This document shows, piece by piece, positions 45,478-53,713 of a stretch of 64,000 nt of DNA. Both the position numbers and the translations under genes were made by a program. Position 1 is the first letter of the stretch. Each line of letters begins with the position of its first letter. The DNA is taken from positions 1 to 64,000 of the forward strand of contig JAFGDR010000022.1 of NCBI GenBank assembly GCA_016932035.1. The letters run 5' to 3'. The notes below the pieces were generated by a model, which was not told where the DNA came from, did no database searches, and saw only the letters and a program-made list of their open reading frames with translations. The DNA comes from Candidatus Cloacimonadota bacterium (GTDB lineage: Bacteria; Cloacimonadota; Cloacimonadia; JGIOTU-2).

Positions 45478-46494
45478 TTACTGAAATTGATGCAATATTC
45501 TCAAATCGTTCGTAACCAATTTCCGTATATCAGATATTCCATACCGAAGCATCGCGATCCTTTCGATTCCAAGTCCAAATGCATATCCGGTATATTTTTC
45601 CGAATCGTATCCAACCTCTTCGAGAACAGCAGGATCAACCATTCCAGCACCACCCATTTCGAGCCAGCCGGAATTCTTGCAGAGTTTACATCCAGTACCT
45701 TTACAGTTTATGCAAAGGATATCCATCTCTGCACTCGGTTCTGTGAAAGGAAAGAAATGTGGGCGAAAACGAGAACGAGTATCAGGACTGAAGATCTGCT
45801 TCACCAGCGAATCGAGAGCTCCTTTCAGGTCGGACATGGTGATACTTTCATCAACCATGAGTGCTTCAACCTGATGGAATACCGGCAGATGTGAGGGATC
45901 GACCTTATCAACCCGGTAGCAACGACCTGTTGAGATGATCTTTATCGGCGGTTTGAACTTCTCCATGACTCTGATCTGCATCGGTGAGGTCTGTGTCCTG
46001 AGAAGCATTCCGCCTTTGAGATAGAACGTATCCTGCTCATTTCTTGCCGGATGCCAACTCGGTGTATTCAATGCATCGAAATTGTAATATTCACTTTCAA
46101 TTTCAGGACCTTCTGCAACCTCGAAACCAAGACCGAGAAAAATATCTTCGATCTCTTCCCAAATTTTATACAGGGGATGCTTTGCACCCAATGGAAAAGG
46201 TTTTCCAGGCATGGTCACGTCGAGTTTGTGAATATCAGAAGCTTCTGATTTTTGCTTCAGTGCAACTTTTTTATCCTCGAGAAGCTGACCAATTTCCTTT
46301 TTTGCTTTGTTCAGAAATGCTCCCATCAGAGGGCGTTCTTCTTTGGGAAGTGTTCCGATCTTGCTCAGTAAATCTGAAAGAGAACTTTTTTTACCAAGAT
46401 ATTTAATACGAAGCTCTTCCAGATTTTTATCTGACTCACAAGAAGGTATACTTCTTCTCGCTTCTTCTAAAATCTCTTGTATTTGTTCTTTCAC
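45478..46494 (-). CDS. pheS: Phenylalanyl-tRNA synthetase alpha subunit
   Basis: A 338-residue catalytic alpha chain. An N-terminal coiled coil (about 1-90) is followed by the class II core with motif 2 near TSPMQIRVMEKFKPPIKII, the FRPHFFPFTEPSAEMDI stretch (about 241-257) and motif 3 GLGIERIAMLRYGI (about 311-324). A Cys-rich knuckle (CINCKGTGCKLCKNSGW, about 259-275) is typical of many PheS. It starts 7 bases after rplT, so translation genes and synthetase are one transcript, as in infC-rpmI-rplT-pheST of E. coli. Confidence 0.95.
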   Translation of the reverse strand: MKEQIQEILEEARRSIPSCESDKNLEELRIKYLGKKSSLSDLLSKIGTLPKEERPLMGAFLNKAKKEIGQLLEDKKVALKQKSEASDIHKLDVTMPGKPFPLGAKHPLYKIWEEIEDIFLGLGFEVAEGPEIESEYYNFDALNTPSWHPARNEQDTFYLKGGMLLRTQTSPMQIRVMEKFKPPIKIISTGRCYRVDKVDPSHLPVFHQVEALMVDESITMSDLKGALDSLVKQIFSPDTRSRFRPHFFPFTEPSAEMDILCINCKGTGCKLCKNSGWLEMGGAGMVDPAVLEEVGYDSEKYTGYAFGLGIERIAMLRYGISDIRKLVTNDLRILHQFQ

Positions 46495-46500
46495 AATAGG

Positions 46501-46857
46501 TTATTTTCCTAATTTCTTTTTTACATTATCAACGATCTTTGCAAAATCTGCTGGATTGTTGATCGCAATCTCGGATAACATTTTTCTGTTTATCTCGATA
46601 TTCAACTCTTTCAAACCGTTCATAAACTGGCTGTAACTCAACCCATGTTCATGTACTGCTGCATTGATTCTTATGATCCAAAGTCTTCTAAACTCTCGTT
46701 TACGGGCTTTTCTGTCACGATAGGCATATTGCCAGCCTTTTTCGACTGCTTCACGCGCTGCACGATAAAGCTTTCTACCACCACGATATCCTTTTGCCTC
46801 TTTGAGGATTTTTTTTCTTCTAGTTCTGGAAGCTACTTTATTTTTTGCTCTAGCCAT
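46501..46857 (-). CDS. rplT: 50S ribosomal protein L20
   Basis: A 118-residue L20, strongly basic at its N-terminus ([19 protein letters not shown]) and with the usual [23 protein letters not shown] core (about 58-80). It binds 23S rRNA early in large-subunit assembly. In E. coli and B. subtilis L20 also represses this operon by binding its leader RNA. The structured leader before infC is therefore the natural target here. It lies 33 bases after rpmI. Confidence 0.97.
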   Translation of the reverse strand: MARAKNKVASRTRRKKILKEAKGYRGGRKLYRAAREAVEKGWQYAYRDRKARKREFRRLWIIRINAAVHEHGLSYSQFMNGLKELNIEINRKMLSEIAINNPADFAKIVDNVKKKLGK

Positions 46858-46890
46858 AACAACTCCTTGTAAAAATTTAATATTTTGATA

Positions 46891-47085
46891 TTATGATTCT
46901 AACATGTCTTTTACACGTTTCTCATCGGCTTTTGCAACATACCCGCCCTTTCGCAGGTTTGATTTTTGATCTGATGTCTTTTTTTCCATAAAATGACCGC
47001 GATACGCTTTGTTTCTTTTTATCTTACCACTCGCTGTCTTTTTAAACCTTTTAGCTGCTGCTCTTCTTGTTTTAAGTTTTGGCAT
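46891..47085 (-). CDS. rpmI: 50S ribosomal protein L35
   Basis: A 64-residue L35 with the family start MPKLKTRRAAAKRFKKTASG and many Lys/Arg residues. It sits between infC and rplT in the standard order. Length matches the family (65). The start codon follows infC by about 40 bases. Confidence 0.96.
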   Translation of the reverse strand: MPKLKTRRAAAKRFKKTASGKIKRNKAYRGHFMEKKTSDQKSNLRKGGYVAKADEKRVKDMLES

Positions 47086-47125
47086 AATGAAAACTCCTAA
47101 CGATTCCTTTATCTGCGTCTGTTCG

Positions 47126-47689
47126 CTATTTCTGAATTTTTTTGGGAGATACGAATCCGATCAGGAAACGACCTTCCATCTTTGGTTCCTGTTCGAAGTC
47201 ACCATACTCCTCAAGTTCTTCCTGGATTCTCTGGATGAGTTCCCAGCCCAATTCTTTATGAGCCATTTCTCGTCCTCTGAACTGGATGGTGACTTTTACC
47301 TTATTGCCCTTATCGAGGAATTCTTTGATGTGCTTGACCTTGAAATTATAGTCATGCTCATCTGTTCTGGGTCTGAATTTGACCTCTTTGAGCTGGGTAG
47401 AATGCTGCTTCTTTTTTGCTTCACGAGCTTTTTTGGACTCTTCAAAGATCAGTTTGCTGTAATCGATAATTTTGCAAACTGGCGGATCAGCATCAGGTGC
47501 TATCTCGACGAGATCCATGTTATACTCTCTTGCTTTTCGAAGCGCTTCCTGAGTCGGAACAATACCCAGTGCTTCCTTTTCGGGACCAATCAAACGAACT
47601 CTTCTTGCAGTGATTTGCTCATTAATTTTTTTGTCATTCTTATAGCTTTCCCGCTGTTTCCAGGGTTTAAACCGTCTATTGATAGCGAT
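47126..47689 (-). CDS. infC: Translation initiation factor IF-3, probable AUC start
   Basis: IF-3 keeps ribosomal subunits apart and checks the start codon. The conserved INEQITARRVRLIG begins at about residue 22 and the C-terminal domain follows a Lys-rich linker. No ATG precedes it in a sensible place. GGAGG at 47700-47696 lies six bases before an in-frame ATC (47689-47687), giving a 187-residue protein close to E. coli IF-3 (180). E. coli infC famously uses AUU so that IF-3 limits its own synthesis; AUC would serve the same purpose. A GTG at 47761 is also in frame but would translate through the terminator-like hairpin and add 24 residues with no homology. First gene of infC-rpmI-rplT-pheS-pheT. 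Confidence 0.9.
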   Translation of the reverse strand: MAINRRFKPWKQRESYKNDKKINEQITARRVRLIGPEKEALGIVPTQEALRKAREYNMDLVEIAPDADPPVCKIIDYSKLIFEESKKAREAKKKQHSTQLKEVKFRPRTDEHDYNFKVKHIKEFLDKGNKVKVTIQFRGREMAHKELGWELIQRIQEELEEYGDFEQEPKMEGRFLIGFVSPKKIQK

Positions 47690-47695
47690 TCTGCA

Positions 47696-47815
47696 CCTCC
47701 AAATAAAAAAAGCGAACAACTGCGGTTCACTTTCAATATTTATTGAATTATTTTTTCTCACCTTATTAACAGCATCGGCGTCATAAGGTAGGAACTCGCA
47801 GTTCCTTTATTGGTG
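47696..47815 (-). promoter_or_regulatory. Structured infC leader with terminator-like hairpin (L20-leader candidate)
   Basis: On the minus strand, in order: a 7-base hairpin AGGAACT-GCG-AGTTCCT (47806-47790); a 7-base pairing ACCTTAT/ATAAGGT (47789-47783 with 47766-47760); a 6-base hairpin TTCAAT/ATTGAA (47747-47732); and a terminator AGTGAAC/GTTCGCT (47731-47711) followed by TTTTTTTATTT. The infC Shine-Dalgarno comes immediately after. The terminator loop CGCAGTT (47724-47718) is exactly complementary to AACTGCG in the first hairpin (47803-47797), so the two could form a pseudoknot or antiterminator. L20-controlled leaders before infC are known in Bacillus; assignment here is by position and structure. 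Confidence 0.7.
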
Positions 47816-47817
47816 CT

Positions 47818-47846
47818 ACTTATTTTTGTGCTATTTCACACGTCAA
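47818..47846 (-). promoter_or_regulatory. Candidate promoter of the infC operon
   Basis: TTGACG (47846-47841) and ATAAGT (47823-47818) on the minus strand are separated by 17 bases, a standard sigma-70 spacing. The predicted start would fall just before the first leader hairpin. A second TTGACG on the plus strand (47883-47888) points toward lpxB, so the region is probably divergent. Confidence 0.5.
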
Positions 47847-47916
47847 GTTTTTGAGGAGTAGTACATGAGAAATTTCTTTTTCTTGACGTTTATCATCACA
47901 AAATTGTCCTGCTCCT

Positions 47917-49053
47917 ATGAAAAATATATTCATACTTGTTGGTGAACGGTCTGCAGATGTTCATGCTGCTGAAGTTATAGCCCAACTTCAGACAAAGGAC
48001 CCTTCGATCAAGTTATGGGGTATCGGTGGACCTCGCATGCAAAAGCTTGGTTTTGAACCACTCTTTCCATTTATCAAATTTTCTATCATAGGGTTTGCTG
48101 AAGTGATCGGACATCTTGGCTTTATTATGAAGGTTTTCAAAAAGTTGAAAGTTGAATTTTCATCTCGAAAGCCAGACCTTGCCATACTCGTTGATTACCC
48201 CGGTATGAATATCCGCATTGCCAACATACTTCATAGTATGAACATTCCTGTTCTCTATTACATTAGCCCGCAAGTCTGGGCTTGGAAAAAAAAACGCATT
48301 TATAAGATTGCTGAGTATTCTGACAAAATAGCAGTCATTTTTCCTTTTGAAAAAGAGATGTATAACGAAATAGGTGCAGATGTTGACTATGTTGGACACC
48401 CGATTTCAGAAGAAATAGATATACAACATACTAAGGAAGAATTTACTCACCGATATGCTCTTGATCCTCAAAAGGAATGGATCGGTTTCATTCCTGGCAG
48501 CCGAAACATTGAAATAAAAAGAATACTTCCGGAAATCGTAGAAACCATTAAGCTTCTTAAAAAGAAAAATAAAAAAACACAGGAATATCTCATCTCAAAA
48601 GCTGACTCTGTTTCTGATGATATTTTTAATGAAATACTTCATCCAATTAAAAATGATATAAAAATCGTTGATGACACACACGGCTTGATGAAATATTCTA
48701 AAGTAGTGGTGTGTAAATCCGGCACATCAACACTTGAAACAGGATTTCTCGGTACGCCACTGGTCGTAATATATAAAACTTCATGGCTATCATATTTAAT
48801 TGCGCGAGCTTTCATTAAGATCAACATGATCGCTCTTGCAAATATCGTTCTTGGGAAAAAGGTTGTTCCCGAACTCATTCAACATAATGCCTGCCCGAAG
48901 AAAATAGCATACCAAGTCACACGTTACCTCGATAATGAAGAATATTATATGGAAACAAAAAAAGATTTGAATAATATACAAAAAGAACTTGGCTCCTTAA
49001 ATGCATCTGAGAAAGTAGCATCAATTGTATTGGAAATGATCCATGAAGCGTAA
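47917..49053 (+). CDS. lpxB: Lipid-A-disaccharide synthase
   Basis: A 378-residue GT19 glycosyltransferase that joins UDP-2,3-diacylglucosamine and lipid X on the cytoplasmic face of the inner membrane. Signatures are GERSADVHAAEVI (about 8-20), YYISPQVWAWKKKRI (about 110-124), YVGHPISEEI (about 157-166), GSRNIEIKRILP and CKSGTSTLETGFLGTP (about 267-282). Its presence shows that the organism makes lipid A. There is no clear Shine-Dalgarno before the ATG. The end overlaps the acyltransferase by 11 bases. Other lpx genes are not in the window. Confidence 0.94.
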   Translation: MKNIFILVGERSADVHAAEVIAQLQTKDPSIKLWGIGGPRMQKLGFEPLFPFIKFSIIGFAEVIGHLGFIMKVFKKLKVEFSSRKPDLAILVDYPGMNIRIANILHSMNIPVLYYISPQVWAWKKKRIYKIAEYSDKIAVIFPFEKEMYNEIGADVDYVGHPISEEIDIQHTKEEFTHRYALDPQKEWIGFIPGSRNIEIKRILPEIVETIKLLKKKNKKTQEYLISKADSVSDDIFNEILHPIKNDIKIVDDTHGLMKYSKVVVCKSGTSTLETGFLGTPLVVIYKTSWLSYLIARAFIKINMIALANIVLGKKVVPELIQHNACPKKIAYQVTRYLDNEEYYMETKKDLNNIQKELGSLNASEKVASIVLEMIHEA

Positions 49054-49651
49054 AACACTTCTCCATTTCGTTGATATTTTCGGTCCGTCTCTTATAAAAC
49101 TGCTGATTGGTACGCTTCGTATTAAGAAATACAATCAGTCATACATGGATGCTATGAGGGAAGCTCATGGCACTGTCATTTATGCCTTCTGGCACAACAG
49201 GATGCTCATACCAGCATACACTCATATCAACCAGAATGTTCATGTGTTGATATCCCAGCACCGTGACGGAGAATTTATTGCACGCGTTATTACAGGACTC
49301 GGATTCGGTACGATCCGGGGTTCGTCCAGACGTGGTGGCATGAAAGCACTGAAAGAAGCAATCGGTATTTCAAAAAAGTATGATCTTGCGATAACTCCTG
49401 ATGGTCCGACAGGTCCAAAAGAAATCGTAAAGGATGGAGCTCTCTTCCTTGCATTGAAAACAGGGAAACCAATCGTACCGGGTATTTTCTTGATGAAGTC
49501 TAAGTGGATGTTACACAGCTGGGATAATTTCATGATCCCCAAACCCTTCTCCCCTGTAAAAATGATCTATGGAAAACCGATATTTGTCAGGTTAAAAGAG
49601 GAAATTCCTCAAAAAAAGATAGAGTTACAAAAAGCGTTAGAAAACCTTTAG
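49043..49651 (+). CDS. DUF374-type lysophospholipid acyltransferase-like protein
   Basis: A 202-residue protein of the DUF374 branch of lysophospholipid acyltransferases. FWHNRMLIPAY (about 48-58), SQHRDGEFIARV (about 73-84), GSSRRGGMKAL and ITPDGPTGPKEI (about 115-126) match the family; HRDGE is the equivalent of the HX4D-type catalytic region. It overlaps lpxB by 11 bases, and in related genomes such proteins sit with lipid A genes, so a role in adding Kdo-lipid A acyl chains or other lipid remodelling is likely. Its 3' end overlaps the convergent membrane-protein gene by 15 bases. Confidence 0.85.
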   Translation: MKRKTLLHFVDIFGPSLIKLLIGTLRIKKYNQSYMDAMREAHGTVIYAFWHNRMLIPAYTHINQNVHVLISQHRDGEFIARVITGLGFGTIRGSSRRGGMKALKEAIGISKKYDLAITPDGPTGPKEIVKDGALFLALKTGKPIVPGIFLMKSKWMLHSWDNFMIPKPFSPVKMIYGKPIFVRLKEEIPQKKIELQKALENL

Positions 49652-49972
49652 TATCTGGATCAGCTTAATTAAGAAGAAAATTATTACGATCCCACTTCCT
49701 GTTACAATAAAAGCTCTCACCATTTCAGGCGTGAAAAACGATCCCTTCTCCCTTTCTTTGCTTCTGTTTTTTTTGGTTGGTTTTGCGTGAGCCCTTTTCA
49801 CAACAGACATAATACGGAACTGCTCCTTTTTGAGCCATACGATCCCATCTTCAGGTGTCCTGAAAGGATATAATCCACGACGACGCTTATGATAGAAATC
49901 CTTCATATTCATGCCGGAACGTTCAGCGTCTTCTTTAAAAATTCTGTACAGTATTTCGTTATCTGTGCTCAT
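49637..49972 (-). CDS. Small tail-anchored membrane protein
   Basis: A 111-residue protein with a soluble basic N-terminal part and one hydrophobic helix at the C-terminal end (about 88-108). The front carries a motif resembling TPEDGIVWLKKEQF (about 39-52) and a Lys/Arg-rich stretch (about 60-75). I do not recognise the family. The end of the gene overlaps the acyltransferase 3' end by 15 bases in convergent orientation. Length, codon use and charge pattern look like a real gene, but support is modest. Confidence 0.55.
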   Translation of the reverse strand: MSTDNEILYRIFKEDAERSGMNMKDFYHKRRRGLYPFRTPEDGIVWLKKEQFRIMSVVKRAHAKPTKKNRSKEREKGSFFTPEMVRAFIVTGSGIVIIFFLIKLIQILKVF

Positions 49973-50109
49973 GGTAAAACAAGTTATGCTGCATTACGTT
50001 TGTGTCAATAAAATCATCATAGTCCAATTGCATTCTCTAAAAAACTTGCATTAATTTTGCGGTCCTCAAGATTTTATCCACTAATATATACTTCAAGGAG
50101 TTTATCAGT

Positions 50110-51903
50110 ATGTTAGACAAGATGCGTGGTATTTCTCGACCTGTTATCTGGATCGTTGCGATCGTTTTTATCGGCGGTATGGCTACGATGGGGATCAGCA
50201 GCGTATTCCAGGAAAAGCCCTTTGTTGGCAAGATCGCAGGTGAAAAAATAAAATATGATGAATACTATAAATTATTACAAAACACCTATACAAATTACAT
50301 GCAGGATCCCGCTAACCAGGGAAAAGAGATGGATGAAGCAACCTATCGCAGGTTGAATGATCAGACCTGGGAACAGCTTGTGCAAAGGGTCATTCTTACC
50401 AAGGCGATAAAGGATTTCGACATCAAGATCTCTCCAAAAGAAGTCGCAGCTAAGATGGTTAATGAACCCCCGGAAATGATAACGACCTATGAAGCATTCC
50501 TAACTGACGGACAGTTTGACAAGAGTAAATATCTGCAGGCTTTGCAAAATCCGCAGATTGACTGGTCATGGCTTTCTGATTACTATGAGCAGATCCTCGA
50601 ATTTGATAAGCTGAAAAATTTAGTAAATTCAGAAGTTATCATCACCGAGCAGATGGTTCTGGAAGATTATGTTAAAAAGGAAACAAAGGTCAAGGCAGAT
50701 GTCATCGTATTCTCCATCGATCAAATCGATTCGGTCTATGTTTCTGATGAAGAAGTCCAGACTTATTACGAAGATCATCTTGATGAGTATGAAGAGAAAC
50801 CTCAACGCAAATATCGCTATGTGAAAATTCCATTAACTCCAAGTCCGGAAGATGTTAAAAATTCCGAAGATAAGATAAATAAGGTTTATGAATATGCGAT
50901 CGCAGGTGAGGATTTTGCAGAGCTTGCTCGTGAATATTCAGAAGGTCCTTCCGGTCCTGAAGGTGGAGATCTCGGCTATTTTCCGAAAGGAAAAATGGTC
51001 AAAGAGTTCGAAGACGCTGCTTTTGCTATGAAAGTTGGTGAAATCAGCAAACCTGTTAAGACCCAGTTCGGATGGCATGTCATATTGGTGACAGATCGCA
51101 GAACGAATGAGATGGGACAGGAAGAGATGCGAGCTAGTCACATTCTCGTCAAAGAAGAACCGGGTGCCGATGCGCGAAGAAATATCGAAACTATAGCCCA
51201 AAGTATCTATGAAAATGCATTGATCGACAGCTTTGATGTTGTGGCTGATGAACATGGACTTGAAGTTGAAGAAACAAATCCCTTTGCGATCGATTCACGT
51301 TATGTACCGGGTCTTGGAAGAACACAAATGCTCATAGATTTTGCATTTGATAATGAAGTTGGTGATATTGCACCTCCTTACCGTAATGATACCGGTGATT
51401 ATTACGTCGCTCAAATCTCCTATGCCATTGGTGAACACTATAAACCTTTCGAGGATGTTGAAAGACAGATTCATGATAAGATTGCAAAAGAAATGAAAAT
51501 GAAAATGAAGAAAGAAGAAGTTGATGCAATCGCACCGGTTGTTACATCGGATAATTTCGATGCCGTAGTGAAAGATAACGAGTTAAAACTCGTCAATACC
51601 GATTTCGTTGCTGAAAATATGTACATTCAAGATGTCGGCAAAGAACCCATGCTTGTAAAAGAATTGATAGAGCTTCAAACACCTGGTTCAATAACAGGTA
51701 TTATAAGAGGAGCCAAAGGATATTATATCGCCAAGCTGGTCGAAATTCAAGCAGCTGATATGGCTCAATTTGAAGAAAAGAAAGATGAGCAGCGAATTCA
51801 GGTAGAGAATCAACTCTTCAATCAAAACTACAATCAGTGGTATAATAAAGTGAAAGAGCAAGCGAACGTAAAAGACTGGAGAAGTAAATTCTTTAGATTA
51901 TAA
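50110..51903 (+). CDS. PpiD/SurA-like peptidyl-prolyl isomerase chaperone
   Basis: A 597-residue periplasmic chaperone anchored by one N-terminal helix (about 12-32; VIWIVAIVFIGGMATMG). A SurA-type N-terminal chaperone region (about 35-210) is followed by a parvulin-type PPIase domain (about 235-335) with YSEGPSGPEGGDLGYFPKGKMV and a FGWHVILV end. A second, more degenerate domain follows (from ASHILVKEE, about 344). It resembles PpiD and should help outer-membrane and secreted proteins fold, which fits the many barrel and cargo proteins here. GGAG precedes the start. A terminator follows at 51925. Confidence 0.88.
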   Translation: MLDKMRGISRPVIWIVAIVFIGGMATMGISSVFQEKPFVGKIAGEKIKYDEYYKLLQNTYTNYMQDPANQGKEMDEATYRRLNDQTWEQLVQRVILTKAIKDFDIKISPKEVAAKMVNEPPEMITTYEAFLTDGQFDKSKYLQALQNPQIDWSWLSDYYEQILEFDKLKNLVNSEVIITEQMVLEDYVKKETKVKADVIVFSIDQIDSVYVSDEEVQTYYEDHLDEYEEKPQRKYRYVKIPLTPSPEDVKNSEDKINKVYEYAIAGEDFAELAREYSEGPSGPEGGDLGYFPKGKMVKEFEDAAFAMKVGEISKPVKTQFGWHVILVTDRRTNEMGQEEMRASHILVKEEPGADARRNIETIAQSIYENALIDSFDVVADEHGLEVEETNPFAIDSRYVPGLGRTQMLIDFAFDNEVGDIAPPYRNDTGDYYVAQISYAIGEHYKPFEDVERQIHDKIAKEMKMKMKKEEVDAIAPVVTSDNFDAVVKDNELKLVNTDFVAENMYIQDVGKEPMLVKELIELQTPGSITGIIRGAKGYYIAKLVEIQAADMAQFEEKKDEQRIQVENQLFNQNYNQWYNKVKEQANVKDWRSKFFRL

Positions 51904-51924
51904 TTAACAAAGATATATAAAACG

Positions 51925-51956
51925 AAAGGGCGAAAATTAATTCGCCCTTTTTTTTT
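51925..51956. terminator. Bidirectional Rho-independent terminator
   Basis: AAAGGGCGAA at 51925-51934 pairs perfectly with TTCGCCCTTT at 51941-51950 around AATTAA, followed by more Ts; the leading As provide a T-run for the minus strand. It lies between the convergent ppiD-like and pilin-like genes. Confidence 0.92.
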
Positions 51957-51970
51957 GAAAATATTATTTT

Positions 51971-52333
51971 TTATGGCAACACGTGATCCGGGAATTCAGC
52001 TTCATTTGGACAAATTACAACAATCTCTCCTGTTTCAAAATCTCCGCTAGCAATATATTTATCACCATTTCCATTTTCCGGGCATTCATAAGCATGCCGT
52101 AGATAGCCGGTTCGGACAAGTTCCACAAGATCACCGTTAAAAGACTGTTTTCTTTCAAACATATAGTCATCAACGGCATCCCTGATCTTTTTCATATTCT
52201 CAATACATTGGTCTGTTTTTTCTTGTGCTTTAACATTATAGAACTGTGGAATAAGGAGAATAGCAGCAAGCGCAATGATCGCTATTATGCTTATTACTGT
52301 ATAAATTGAGAACCCTTTACTATTTCTGAGCAT
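51971..52333 (-). CDS. Type IV pilin-like / prepilin protein
   Basis: A 120-residue protein that starts with a short basic leader ending KG, then FSIYTVISIIAIIALAAILLIP, the shape of a class III type IV prepilin or pseudopilin cleaved between Gly and Phe. Position +5, normally Glu, is Thr here, as in some minor pseudopilins. The C-terminal half has two Cys (YECPENGNGDKY and VVICPNE) that may pair. It sits alone between a terminator and yigZ. A strong TAGGAGA ribosome site lies before the start. No other pilus genes are in the window. Confidence 0.72.
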   Translation of the reverse strand: MLRNSKGFSIYTVISIIAIIALAAILLIPQFYNVKAQEKTDQCIENMKKIRDAVDDYMFERKQSFNGDLVELVRTGYLRHAYECPENGNGDKYIASGDFETGEIVVICPNEAEFPDHVLP

Positions 52334-52401
52334 TTATTATCTCCTAAAAATTTTGTTTAAATGAATTTCATCGCTCTGTTCAGTCAAGTTTTTAATCTAA
52401 A

Positions 52402-53013
52402 TCAATTTTTCAAACTGTGACCTGCAGATACAGGTATCAATGCTTTTATCTGCACCTTTGCACCGTGAATTATATCAAGTACCTTTCCTTGATTTTGTTC
52501 GATCTTATAGAGCATTTCACCAAGTTCTTTATAGGTTGTTTCAAGGATGATTTCCTTCTTATTTGTTATAACAACGATCTTTGCATTTTTAATCGCTTCC
52601 TGCGTAGTTTCCGTATATGCTTTGACCAGCCCACCAATCCCAAGTTTTGTACCACCAAAATATCGAACAACGACCAGGAGCACGTTCACAAGTTCTTCTC
52701 CGATAAGCACTTTTAAGATAGGAGGTCCGGAAGAATGAGTCGGCTCTCCTGCATCAGTAGCATATTCATACACATTCTCATCTTCAAGCAGACGATAGGC
52801 ATAGACAATATGTGTCGGTTTTTTGAACTCATCCTCAACAGATCGAAGAACATCATTGACTTCACTTTCAGACCTGACGTGAAAAATCTTACCATGAAAT
52901 TTGGAATTTCTGATTGTCAGTTTGATCCACGTTGATGTAGCTACTGTTTTATATTGCTCTATCATCTTGTATTTGCAATATTCACTTGAGTTTTTGTCAA
53001 TATTTGTTGACAT
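52402..53013 (-). CDS. yigZ: YigZ/IMPACT-family protein
   Basis: A 203-residue protein of the UPF0029/IMPACT family. DAGEPTHSSGPPILKVL (about 86-102) and VVVRYFGGTKLGIGGLVKAY (about 113-132) are diagnostic; a C-terminal DUF1949-like region follows. The family may act in translation regulation or quality control, but no reaction is known. The start is uncertain. The ATG at 53013 has no Shine-Dalgarno, and homologues usually begin close to the sequence after Met17 (52965, MIEQYKTV). A palindromic TGTCAA...TTGACA at 52995-53012 would then lie in the promoter. It is divergent from the DUF523 gene. Confidence 0.85.
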   Translation of the reverse strand: MSTNIDKNSSEYCKYKMIEQYKTVATSTWIKLTIRNSKFHGKIFHVRSESEVNDVLRSVEDEFKKPTHIVYAYRLLEDENVYEYATDAGEPTHSSGPPILKVLIGEELVNVLLVVVRYFGGTKLGIGGLVKAYTETTQEAIKNAKIVVITNKKEIILETTYKELGEMLYKIEQNQGKVLDIIHGAKVQIKALIPVSAGHSLKN

Positions 53014-53050
53014 AATTTTACCATCGGGGTGGGTTATAACCGTGAAAGAA

Positions 53051-53509
53051 ATGATCGTTGTCAGTGCTTGCCTTCTTGGATTAGGTTGTTGTTATAATGG
53101 ATGTAATAACACTGATGAGAGAGTTTTGGAATTAAGAGATACATACACACTTATTCCCCTGTGCCCGGAACAACTTGGCGGCATGCAAACCCCCCGTTCT
53201 CCATCGTTCTTCATCGAAGGCGACGGATCATTAACCCTTCAGGGAATCAATAATATGATAAATGATCAAAATGAAAATGTTTCCCATCTTTTTAGAAAAG
53301 GTGCAGAGGAAGCCTTGAAGATTTGTCGCCTTTTTGATGTTAAAAAAGCGATCCTTAAAGAAAACAGTCCATCATGTGGCACACATCAGATTTATTTGAA
53401 AGAAAAATTGACAAAAGGAATGGGTGTAACAGCTACAATACTTAAATCCAATGGCATACGTGTTATGTCGGAAAATGATATAAGGAGACCAGATGAAAGG
53501 AAAGACTAA
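53051..53509 (+). CDS. DUF523 family protein
   Basis: A 152-residue protein of the DUF523 family. It has the usual [13 protein letters not shown] opening with Cys residues at about 8, 14 and 15, then [16 protein letters not shown] (about 37-52) and [12 protein letters not shown] (about 108-119). The conserved cysteines suggest metal or cluster binding, but the role is unknown. I chose ATG 53051 (MIVVSACLL); a GTG at 53042 is also in frame. The end overlaps the cold-shock gene by 17 bases. Confidence 0.88.
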   Translation: MIVVSACLLGLGCCYNGCNNTDERVLELRDTYTLIPLCPEQLGGMQTPRSPSFFIEGDGSLTLQGINNMINDQNENVSHLFRKGAEEALKICRLFDVKKAILKENSPSCGTHQIYLKEKLTKGMGVTATILKSNGIRVMSENDIRRPDERKD

Positions 53510-53699
53510 ATGGTTTAGTAAAAACAAGGGATACGGCTTCATCACAGGAGATGACGGCAAAGAATATTTTGTCCACTGGCGATCCATCGAGAGCGATGGT
53601 TATCGTACTCTTGTGGAGGATGAAGAAGTAGAATTTGAAGCAGTTGAAACAGAAAAGGGAGTTCAGGCGACAAAAGTCCGCAGAACACATGATTTATAA
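53493..53699 (+). CDS. Cold-shock-domain protein
   Basis: A 68-residue single cold-shock domain that binds single-stranded RNA and DNA. RNP1 is KGYGFIT (about 12-18), RNP2 reads YFVHW (about 25-29; usually VFVHFS), so the second aromatic patch is slightly altered. Length matches CspA (70). It starts inside the end of the DUF523 gene with AAGGAGACC upstream, so it is probably made from the same mRNA. Confidence 0.92.
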   Translation: MKGKTKWFSKNKGYGFITGDDGKEYFVHWRSIESDGYRTLVEDEEVEFEAVETEKGVQATKVRRTHDL

Positions 53700-53713
53700 T
53701 TTCTATAACATGT

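Noticed and set aside
47009-47746. A 245-codon plus-strand open frame
   Set aside because: It is antisense to rpmI and infC, with a Phe/Leu-rich composition typical of the complement of Lys/Arg-rich ribosomal genes.
47690-47761. GTG start for infC at 47761
   Set aside because: It would translate through the terminator-like hairpin and its T-run, adding 24 residues with no counterpart in IF-3; the ATC behind GGAGG gives the normal length.
53007-53012. TTGACA as a clear -35 for DUF523
   Set aside because: It overlaps the possible yigZ start codon and no well-spaced -10 follows, so I did not list it as a promoter.
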